Below are positions 1 to 5,609 of a stretch of DNA of 11,479 nucleotides, one piece after another. The translations under genes and the position numbers were made by a program. Position 1 is the first letter of the stretch; the number at the start of each line of letters is the position of its first letter. The notes beneath the pieces are model-generated. The model made no database searches and was not told where the DNA came from. It saw only the letters and a list, made by a program, of their open reading frames with translations. The DNA is from an uncultured Ktedonobacteraceae bacterium (GTDB taxonomy: Bacteria > Chloroflexota > Ktedonobacteria > Ktedonobacterales > Ktedonobacteraceae), in the NCBI GenBank assembly GCA_955652655.1, contig CATPCK010000885.1, positions 1 to 11,479 of the forward strand, read 5' to 3'.

Positions 1-1522
1 GAGGTTGAATGCTGAGTACCTTTACCTTGACGCGCTCATGCTGAGGAACAGGGAGGTGATCACGGATAACAACATTTCTAGCTGCAGAAGCATAGTTATG
101 CACCGTTAGCCGGTAAGCATAGGTGGTGCGGCGAATACCTCCTTGCAAGAGGCTTCCTTTGTCAACGCTGCGCTCTATGAGCTCCCGTTTCACCTTGATT
201 CCATCGTCAATCCCCAGGAACACCTTGAATGTTTCTGAAGGAGCAGTAGTCTCCATCCTGGTCGTGCCTACATATTCACCGCTCAGAAAGATACTGGCGT
301 CTCCACGAAGGAACATAGTTTCAGTGTTATTATGGATGGTCGCTCGCAGGTGAACGTGCTCATCCAGCACAGGCGCGCTCACATAATCGAAGGTACATGG
401 CAGGTTATCATGCGCTATGGTCGTCTTGTGCGGAGAGTTATCTGAAGGAATATCCACAGAACGTCCCGCGCGGAAAATGAGGGCTGTTCCTGTCTGCTCG
501 ACAACCGCGGTAGCGACGTTAGCAGTCACCGAATGTGAAGCCTGCACCTCCTCCACATCCATATCATTCATCGCTTCCGGCAAGGCCATATCTGCGGACG
601 CAGCAACCGGCTGGCCAGCAATCATAGCTCTAGCCATTTTTGGAGTGCCTTGCGAGTTCGCGGCGTACATTGGTGCACGCAACACAGGGGGAGGTGTGTA
701 TACATTCAAGTACCAGGGTTCCAGCTCGGGAAGCACAGCAGCCAGGCTGGGGCGAGCTGTAGAGAGGGAAAGGCCAACATTCTCCCAGCGCTCGCCAGTA
801 GATTGCTGTACCACGCCAACATAGGTCAGTTCGACCTCCCCCTCTTTCTGCTCGGCCGTCTTCTGCACGCGCACATCATATTGTGGATGCCAGGAAGCTC
901 CCATTACCAGGTAGGAGAGTTCCAGTGAAAACTCTCCTACCTGTGCCAGTTCAATTGTTATGAGAGCCGCGAGGCGGTCAGGGTCGCTACTCCCCTGTTT
1001 GCGAGCCAGCTCGCGCGATTTGGCATCGATCTCCCCCTGAACCTGTTTCATTTGTACATCCAGGCTCTGTGCAGCTTCAGCATCTTGCAAAGCCTGGTCG
1101 GCAGTAAAACGAAAGAAGTCGGCACAATCTTGCGGTTTCATCTGGCCCTGTGCCAGCCCCTTGGCGAAATCCCTGGATTGCTCACCCAGAGCGCGAAGCC
1201 ACTGGCGGCGATCATTCAGCGCTCCCCGGCGTGCCTCCAATAATTGTTTATTCTGCTGCAGCAGTTCCAATTCATGCTGGAGCGTCTCTAGTTCACTTTC
1301 TGGTGGACGGCTGTGGAAAGCCGTGGCAATATCCACATTGAGGATCCTTGTTCCCTGCGGACCCTGCCCGGCTGCCCGCAGCGAGTCGCGCAACAACTGG
1401 GGAAGATTATTGACTCGTAGCTCGTGCTCGCCCGCTTCCAGGCTGATACTCCCCTGGCGGGTGACAAGGGCGCGGTCTGCATAGACCGTTACTTCTTTGA
1501 TAGGTACATCCAGGTCGATCAT
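1..1522 (-). CDS. MuiA-family (DUF4140/DUF4139) protein, 3' end outside the window
   Basis: The reverse strand reads open for 507 codons from ATG at 1522 to the window edge with no stop, so the C-terminus is missing; family members are usually a few dozen residues longer. From the start come a DUF4140-like beta domain (about 1-70), a charged helical segment likely to be a coiled coil (about 73-175), and a DUF4139 beta-rich domain from about 195. The DUF4139 signature is visible as SWHPQYDVRV (210-219), QQSTGERWENVGLSLSTARP (239-258) and a later IERSVDKGSLLQGGIRRTTY stretch. GGAGAG lies 8 bases before the ATG. The family is named after a mucoidy inhibitor; its biochemistry is not established and no catalytic motif or signal peptide is seen. 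The N-terminus starts MIDLDVPIKEVTVYADRALV, which suits a cytoplasmic protein. The IS element ends about 66 bases upstream, so the gene's original promoter context has been altered. Confidence 0.9.
   Translation of the reverse strand, partial: MIDLDVPIKEVTVYADRALVTRQGSISLEAGEHELRVNNLPQLLRDSLRAAGQGPQGTRILNVDIATAFHSRPPESELETLQHELELLQQNKQLLEARRGALNDRRQWLRALGEQSRDFAKGLAQGQMKPQDCADFFRFTADQALQDAEAAQSLDVQMKQVQGEIDAKSRELARKQGSSDPDRLAALITIELAQVGEFSLELSYLVMGASWHPQYDVRVQKTAEQKEGEVELTYVGVVQQSTGERWENVGLSLSTARPSLAAVLPELEPWYLNVYTPPPVLRAPMYAANSQGTPKMARAMIAGQPVAASADMALPEAMNDMDVEEVQASHSVTANVATAVVEQTGTALIFRAGRSVDIPSDNSPHKTTIAHDNLPCTFDYVSAPVLDEHVHLRATIHNNTETMFLRGDASIFLSGEYVGTTRMETTAPSETFKVFLGIDDGIKVKRELIERSVDKGSLLQGGIRRTTYAYRLTVHNYASAARNVVIRDHLPVPQHERVKVKVLSIQP
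910..941. repeat. 12-bp perfect inverted repeat inside the MuiA-family gene
   Basis: GGTAGGAGAGTT (910-921) and AACTCTCCTACC (930-941) are exact reverse complements separated by 8 bases. The mRNA of the reverse-strand gene would form a stable hairpin in the region coding for QVGEFSLELSYL. There is no T-tract after it, so it is not a typical intrinsic terminator. Confidence 0.8.
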
Positions 1523-1547
1523 TATGCGCTCTCCAATATATGCTCAT

Positions 1548-1566
1548 GCGATTCCTTCGCAATCGC
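1548..1566. repeat. 6-bp inverted repeat in the MuiA-gene leader
   Basis: GCGATT (1548-1553) and AATCGC (1561-1566) flank a 7-base loop, about 26 bases upstream of the start codon and between the IS right end and the gene. It could be a leader hairpin or an operator half-site pair; it is short enough to be chance. Confidence 0.35.
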
Positions 1567-1568
1567 AG

Positions 1569-1740
1569 AGTTATGCCAGTAATATAGCGTGACGACTCCC
1601 CAGGGCTCAAGCCACGGGGCTTCTCAGGAAGCTTGCGCCGCCTGAACGCTCCGTCCGAGCGCAAGAATATTGAGAGCGGCATTGTGATCGCGGTCTAACT
1701 CCGTGCCACACTCGCAACTATGCCAGCGTTCACTGAGTTG
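1569..1740 (-). ncRNA. Probable TnpB guide RNA (reRNA/omega RNA), 5' limit uncertain
   Basis: In IS200/IS605 elements the TnpB-associated RNA arises from the 3' end of tnpB plus the right end, and its guide is the roughly 16-20 bases of flanking DNA beyond the tip. The same arrangement exists here: tnpB codons, stop, hairpin 1598-1619, tip at 1589, then flank. The natural guide would be the minus strand of about 1569-1588. The 5' boundary of 1740 is only an estimate, because processing cannot be read from sequence. Confidence 0.5.
1598..1619 (-). repeat. IS right-end subterminal hairpin
   Basis: On the minus strand, CCCC pairs with GGGG and GGC pairs with GCC around a TTGA loop, with a small internal mismatch. 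It starts 4 bases after the tnpB stop codon and is followed after 9 bases by the GTCAC tip. In this family such a structure is bound by TnpA for cleavage, and it also forms the 3' scaffold of the TnpB guide RNA. Confidence 0.7.
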
Positions 1741-2784
1741 CTTTTTCTTGACCATGCCACATCCGCTACAGGCTTGGCTGGTAAAGTTGGGATTGACAAA
1801 CAGCACTTCTCTACCGGCACTTGCAGCCTTGTAGTTACAGAACTGTTGGAACATAGCCCAACCAGCATCGGCAATACTCTTGTTTAACCCTCCTTTCGCA
1901 GCCGCTCCATTGGGGACGTAGTTCCCTTGGTCATCTTGCTTGGGCTTAGGACGCTTCCTCATATTGGCGGGTTGCAAGTCTTCAAAAACAACCAGGCCGT
2001 AGGAATTGATCAATTGACGGGAGGCTTTATGCAAGAAGTCCTTGCGTTGGTTAGCTACTTTGCGATGTGCCTTTGCTACCTGCTTGACAGCCTTACAGCG
2101 TCGAGTAGAACTGGGTTTCTTGTGGGCAAGGGTTTGCTGCAAGCGTTCTAACTTCTTCTCAGCTTTGCGATAGTAGCGCGGGTTCTCTATAGTTTCACCT
2201 GTCGAGAGAGTAGCAAAATGCACCAAGCCTAAATCAATGCCTACAGCCTCGAGGCTCTCTTCCAAGGGGAAGGACTCGACCTCACAAGCAAATACCACAA
2301 ACCATGAGTCACCCTCACGCTTGATCGTACAGGTTTTGATGGTTCCCTTGATCTCTCTATGCATCTTTACCTTGATTGTGCCAACCTTAGAGAGGCAGAT
2401 ACGATTGTCATGCGTGAGAGAAAAACCCGATTGAGGAAACATGAAGCTATCAAACTGATTCCGGCCTTTGAAGCGTGGATAGCCTGGCGTATCGCCGCGT
2501 TTGCACCTAGCAAAGAATGCCTCATATGCCTTGTGTGCTTTGCGTAGTACGTCTTGGAGCACCTGGCTATGAATGTCTCTGTACTCCTCCCTGATGTCCT
2601 TGATGTCAGGCAGTTGGTTCGCTTGATCGTAGTAATTGATACACTTACCTACCATACGATAGGCGTCCCGTCTCTCTTGCAAGGCAGCATTGTACAATTC
2701 TCGACAAAGGTCAAGCGTCCGGGTAAGCACAACTCCCTGCTTCCTTGTCGGATACAATCTAAATTTGTAGGCTTGTTTAGACAT
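1624..2784 (-). CDS. tnpB: TnpB RNA-guided nuclease of the IS605 element
   Basis: 386 residues from ATG 2784, the usual TnpB size. An N-terminal OrfB helix-turn-helix segment opens with MSKQAYKFRLYPT. The RuvC-like nuclease has its three acidic residues: D184 in GIDLGLVHFATLSTG, E268 in VVFEDLQPANM, and D366 in LDRDHNAALNIL. A zinc finger lies between motifs II and III with C339, C342, C357 and C359. The protein therefore looks catalytically intact. The ATG overlaps the tnpA stop by 8 bases, which suggests translational coupling; a TTG at 2799 is an in-frame alternative but has no advantage. Known family members use an RNA from the element's right end to cut DNA next to a motif matching the left-flank target, which favours retention of the element at its site. 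It ends in GRSVQAAQAS just before the right-end hairpin. Confidence 0.95.
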   Translation of the reverse strand: MSKQAYKFRLYPTRKQGVVLTRTLDLCRELYNAALQERRDAYRMVGKCINYYDQANQLPDIKDIREEYRDIHSQVLQDVLRKAHKAYEAFFARCKRGDTPGYPRFKGRNQFDSFMFPQSGFSLTHDNRICLSKVGTIKVKMHREIKGTIKTCTIKREGDSWFVVFACEVESFPLEESLEAVGIDLGLVHFATLSTGETIENPRYYRKAEKKLERLQQTLAHKKPSSTRRCKAVKQVAKAHRKVANQRKDFLHKASRQLINSYGLVVFEDLQPANMRKRPKPKQDDQGNYVPNGAAAKGGLNKSIADAGWAMFQQFCNYKAASAGREVLFVNPNFTSQACSGCGMVKKKQLSERWHSCECGTELDRDHNAALNILALGRSVQAAQAS

Positions 2785-3181
2785 GCTTTTGGTTCTCAAT
2801 ATACTGCTTGATGACGCTCAACGGCGCTCCACCTACGGTGCTGACAAAGTAGCTATTTGTCCAGAGCGTTGGCAGCCGTGTCTTGAGCCTGGGAAACTCT
2901 TGACGCAAGAACCGCGATGAACGGCCTTTGATGAGCCTTACCAGCCGATGTATCCCGAACTGTGGATCACATTCAACCAAGAGATGTATGTGATCGGGCT
3001 GAACATCCAGACGCAATACCTCAGCCTCATGCTCCTGGCATACCTCACGAATGATCTGCTCTAAGCGTTGTGCTACTGTCTCAACCAGTACCTTGCGCCG
3101 ATACTTGGGACACCACACGACATGATACTTGCAAGAGTAGTAGACATTCCGATTGGACTTGTAGGCCAGCTTTGTGCTCAT
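2777..3181 (-). CDS. tnpA: TnpA Y1 (HUH) single-strand transposase, IS200/IS605 family
   Basis: 134 residues, full length for the family. The HUH metal site is H64 and H66 in QPDHIHLLVE, and the nucleophilic tyrosine is Y127 in SVIKQYIENQKH, at the position typical of this family. The N-terminus MSTKLAYKSNRNVYYSCKYH is characteristic. The reading frame extends upstream to 3235, but the ATG at 3181 is preferred by homology and promoter position. TnpA binds the subterminal hairpins and moves the element as single-stranded DNA through 5'-phosphotyrosine intermediates. No Shine-Dalgarno sequence precedes the ATG; a strong promoter places the likely transcription start at the ATG itself. Confidence 0.95.
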   Translation of the reverse strand: MSTKLAYKSNRNVYYSCKYHVVWCPKYRRKVLVETVAQRLEQIIREVCQEHEAEVLRLDVQPDHIHLLVECDPQFGIHRLVRLIKGRSSRFLRQEFPRLKTRLPTLWTNSYFVSTVGGAPLSVIKQYIENQKHV

Positions 3182-3187
3182 ACAGAC

Positions 3188-3217
3188 ATTATACAGCACC
3201 GCGCTACTTAATGTCAA
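3188..3217 (-). promoter_or_regulatory. Consensus sigma70-type promoter of tnpA, probably giving a leaderless mRNA
   Basis: Read on the minus strand, TTGACA (3217-3212) and TATAAT (3193-3188) are both exact consensus hexamers with an 18-base spacer. Only six bases separate the -10 box from the A of the tnpA ATG at 3181, so transcription would start at or within a base or two of the start codon. Confidence 0.75.
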
Positions 3218-3250
3218 GCAACCCACTCCACCCAAGCCCTAAACAAGGAA

Positions 3251-3296
3251 CGCGCCTTCTATCCCTGGGGCTGGAAGCCCAGGGTTTTACGGCGCG
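3251..3296. repeat. IS left-end subterminal hairpin with an outer stem
   Basis: The inner hairpin (3263-3284) pairs CCCTGG-GGCT with AGCC-CAGGG around a GGA loop, with one bulged G. It is enclosed by a second stem, CGCGCC (3251-3256) with GGCGCG (3291-3296), separated from the inner stem by 6 unpaired bases on each side. The inner hairpin is the expected TnpA recognition structure. The outer stem is an additional feature. Confidence 0.75.
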
Positions 3297-3303
3297 GTTT
3301 GAT

Positions 3304-3334
3304 AAAAATTAGGAGCGCAATTCTTGCGCTCCTA
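3304..3334 (-). terminator. Rho-independent terminator of the methyltransferase-Rieske operon
   Basis: On the minus strand, TAGGAGCGCAA and TTGCGCTCCTA form a perfect 11-bp stem around a GAA loop (3310-3334), followed at once by ATTTTT. It lies 38 bases after the Rieske stop codon in the correct orientation. The IS left end begins at the end of the T-tract. Confidence 0.9.
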
Positions 3335-3372
3335 CGAGAAGCATCTTTCTTTCAAGACTACCTTATGCTTGC

Positions 3373-4317
3373 TTATGCATGATCGAGGCGGCGTAGTTCA
3401 ATCTTTCCATCGCGCACGCGCACATCAAAGGTTGGCTCGGCATAGACTGCCGGTCCGTTGACGACACTTCCATCTTGCATGCGGAAGCATGAACCATGCC
3501 AGGGACATTGTACAATGCCATCGTGAACCGTTCCTTCATCCAGGGGACCGCCCAGGTGCGAACAGGTGGCGCCAATAGCGTAGATTGACTTACCCTTCTT
3601 TAACAAAACAGCCGGTATACCCGACGCATCAACACGCGTGAGCTTCCCTTCCACCAGGTCCTGCGCGTTCATAACCGCCACAAAGTCATCCGAGCCACCT
3701 TCCCATGCGACATGGTTCACTCCAACACCCTTGGCAAAAACCAACTCTCCGCCAAGGTAAGCAGAGAAAAGTGATGCCAGGTAGCCCGCGCTTGACCAGG
3801 CAATACCTGCACGGCGCTGGCCCGTGCGCCTCAATATCAGCGAGACAAGATACATCACCGATATACTGCCGTTGAGCAGTCCATGCATCAAGCCAACACG
3901 CCGGTCAGTGCCATCCAGGTCGCTCCAATCGGTTACACCGGTTACAGCCGCACCTGTAGCGCCCAGCAAACCAACCACTAATGAGAGGTCCGCTCCATTC
4001 GCCAATCCTTCGCTCTCATCGTTGAGCGAGACCAGGTCGAGCAGCATCGTCCCACTCCACGCCCCGATGGGTATATCGGTCAAAACCGGGTGTACAGAAT
4101 GCCCAAGCCACGTACCATTCAACATATCTTTTACTTTGCGGCTTGGCTGCCCCGGTTGGCCAAAGAGGCGTAACAGCCATTGCTGAAATGGATTTGCCAG
4201 CTTATCAAGCCATGTTTGATTTTCAACAAACGCACCGATTGCATGCCTGATGGGAGGACTGTTGGGTGGAGTCTCAGCCCAACTTTTCTGCTCCGCCGAT
4301 GGTACATTCGTGGTCAT
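3373..4317 (-). CDS. DUF2231 membrane domain fused to a Rieske [2Fe-2S] domain
   Basis: 314 residues. An N-terminal DUF2231-type membrane domain has the motif GHSVHPVLTDIPIGAW (72-87) and about four hydrophobic helices (roughly 80-97, 111-129, 143-162, 172-192). A C-terminal Rieske domain (about 210-310) carries the cluster ligands C252 and H254 in CSHLGGPLDEG and C271 and H274 in CPWHGSCF. The Rieske box is intact, so a 2Fe-2S cluster and an electron-transfer role at the membrane are expected; the redox partner is unknown. ATG 4317 is chosen because AAAGGA lies 9 bases upstream. A GTG at 4335 overlaps the upstream stop but has no ribosome binding site. It is 14 bases downstream of the methyltransferase gene, in the same operon, and is followed by a strong terminator. 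Confidence 0.88.
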   Translation of the reverse strand: MTTNVPSAEQKSWAETPPNSPPIRHAIGAFVENQTWLDKLANPFQQWLLRLFGQPGQPSRKVKDMLNGTWLGHSVHPVLTDIPIGAWSGTMLLDLVSLNDESEGLANGADLSLVVGLLGATGAAVTGVTDWSDLDGTDRRVGLMHGLLNGSISVMYLVSLILRRTGQRRAGIAWSSAGYLASLFSAYLGGELVFAKGVGVNHVAWEGGSDDFVAVMNAQDLVEGKLTRVDASGIPAVLLKKGKSIYAIGATCSHLGGPLDEGTVHDGIVQCPWHGSCFRMQDGSVVNGPAVYAEPTFDVRVRDGKIELRRLDHA

Positions 4318-4331
4318 ACGTTCAATTCCTT

Positions 4332-5435
4332 TCACAAGTCAGGGACAAAACGGCTATTTTGTCCTTTACTTACAGTAATCCAACAATAATCGCGCGGTGG
4401 GTTAAAACCTAACACCGAGAAGGGAACTTCTGGTTTGCGTTTTTTCAACAGGTGGCGAAGAACGGCCTTGTTATGGGCATAAAAAAGACGAGCACAACGA
4501 ATGGCACTCTGCAAGGAACGAAAATGTACCGACATCTCCTGGCGCAGTGGCAATGAGACATAGTGGAAACCATGCGCCACTAACCAGGAGTGGTCCTCTC
4601 TCCGCGGCCAGATACATACTATTTTCCCTCCTGCTTTTGTCACACGTTTGAGTTCTGCCAGGCCCGGCTCTCCACCCTGTTCCGGCTCAGCAGTAAAGGC
4701 GGAGCAGGAAAGTGACAGATCAACACTATCATCTCCTAAGGGAATATGGTCGAAGCGCCCTTGATATGGGACGATGCAACCGCTCGCTGGTTGGTTCCCT
4801 ATCTTTTGCTCTAAAATATGCAGTAACCCGGGAGAGGGTTCCACCGCATAGACCAGCTTTGCCCCTTTCCGTAAGCACTCGAATGAAGCGCGCCCACTCC
4901 CTGCTCCGACGTCAAGCACTATTCTCCCTCGTATATCGGGTGCTAATCGCTGAAAAATACCAGGATGCAGCTGCTCACCCTCCGTCAGCTCTTCATACAA
5001 ATTTGGCGTTTTCCAGTACGTCAGCTCCCAGAAAAGGCCATCGAGAACACGCTGGCGAGCAGCTTTCACCTCACCAGGTCGCATTGCACGCTTTAACTCT
5101 TGCTGGAAGTGTGTCCGCTGCCGGGATGGGACATTATGCCTGACACGCCTCACTAAGGGTTTAGATGCACCATGCAGACTCCACGCCAGATCTTCGAGTG
5201 TCAGACCAAAACCGCTAGAGCTAAGCATGCGTTGCATGGTCGCGTCATCAAAGACCTGCAAGTCTTCAATGGAAAAGGGATTTTCGAACAGCGGCCCACT
5301 ATGAGCAGAGTTAGCGCTGCCCTCTTCCTTCTCTGCAGGAACCAGGCGGGACGCTCCATGCTCAGGTATCGTTGTTCCCATCTGGGTATCGTTTGAAGGC
5401 ATATTACTCATCAATATCACCCTATCAACAGACAT
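4332..5435 (-). CDS. SAM-dependent methyltransferase with an N-terminal FliG_C-like domain
   Basis: 367 residues. A class I Rossmann methyltransferase occupies about 150-300: motif I VLDVGAGSGRA (173-183), acidic motif II at E199 in YAVEP, a GDDSVDLSLSCSAF strand (234-247) and ELKRVTKAGGKIVCIW (261-276). This is the UbiE/Methyltransf_11 type; substrate unknown. Residues about 53-140 read like the FliG C-terminal domain: FSIEDLQVFDDATMQRML, then EDLAWSLHGASKPLVRRV, NVPSRQRTHF and RPGEVKAARQRVL. That match is by eye against remembered FliG sequences. Residues 1-50 are low-complexity and probably disordered; 300-367 is basic. ATG 5435 has GAGG 4 bases upstream; ATG 5411 is an alternative. It is the first gene of the operon with the Rieske protein. 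Confidence 0.85.
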   Translation of the reverse strand: MSVDRVILMSNMPSNDTQMGTTIPEHGASRLVPAEKEEGSANSAHSGPLFENPFSIEDLQVFDDATMQRMLSSSGFGLTLEDLAWSLHGASKPLVRRVRHNVPSRQRTHFQQELKRAMRPGEVKAARQRVLDGLFWELTYWKTPNLYEELTEGEQLHPGIFQRLAPDIRGRIVLDVGAGSGRASFECLRKGAKLVYAVEPSPGLLHILEQKIGNQPASGCIVPYQGRFDHIPLGDDSVDLSLSCSAFTAEPEQGGEPGLAELKRVTKAGGKIVCIWPRREDHSWLVAHGFHYVSLPLRQEMSVHFRSLQSAIRCARLFYAHNKAVLRHLLKKRKPEVPFSVLGFNPPRDYCWITVSKGQNSRFVPDL

Positions 5436-5609
5436 TGATCCTCAGGTGGCCTCTCGCTTCGCTATTGCAGCACAACAATAGAGGTGCGGCCTAACGACTT
5501 TGATCATACTCATTCATCTCGAAAAGAGGCAAGTCAACAATAGAGATACTAAGCCAATTCTAAAGTCGTGGAGAGTATGATACTATATCCTGTAATAAAG
5601 AGAAAGGGG
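5436..5609. promoter_or_regulatory. Divergent intergenic region between the methyltransferase operon and the amidase operon
   Basis: 174 bases must hold the promoters for both directions. No convincing -35/-10 pair with normal spacing is visible on either strand; GATACT at 5545-5550 is a possible plus-strand -10 box without a good -35. An 11-bp direct repeat occurs twice here (annotated separately). If the amidase starts at GTG 5568 the gap is 132 bases. Confidence 0.45.
5473..5545. repeat. Pair of 11-bp direct repeats in the divergent regulatory region
   Basis: CAACAATAGAG occurs exactly at 5473-5483 and again at 5535-5545, with starts 62 bases apart (about six helical turns). The placement between divergent genes suits paired binding sites for a regulator, but no regulator is identified. 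Confidence 0.6.

Larger units (their letters stand above)
1589..3301 (-). mobile_element. IS200/IS605-family insertion sequence, apparently complete
   Basis: The element carries tnpA (Y1 HUH transposase) followed by tnpB on the minus strand. It lacks terminal inverted repeats and has a subterminal hairpin at each end, as is usual for this family. The right end is placed at the GTCAC tip (1589-1593), 9 bases beyond the right hairpin. The left end is placed just after a TTTAT pentanucleotide read on the minus strand (3302-3306), 17 bases outside the left hairpin. These spacings resemble known IS605-group ends, but the exact tips are inferred by eye. Both genes are open with all catalytic residues, so the element looks potentially active. 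It lies between the terminator of the Rieske gene and the MuiA-family gene. Confidence 0.8.

Noticed and set aside
417..824. Plus-strand open frame of 135 codons
   Set aside because: It is antisense to the MuiA-family gene, whose conserved motifs are clear on the other strand.
910..941. Intrinsic terminator within the MuiA-family gene
   Set aside because: The hairpin has no following T-tract on either strand and the reading frame continues through it.
3182..3235. 18-residue N-terminal extension of TnpA
   Set aside because: The extension crosses the -35 and -10 boxes of the tnpA promoter, and family homology begins at the ATG at 3181.
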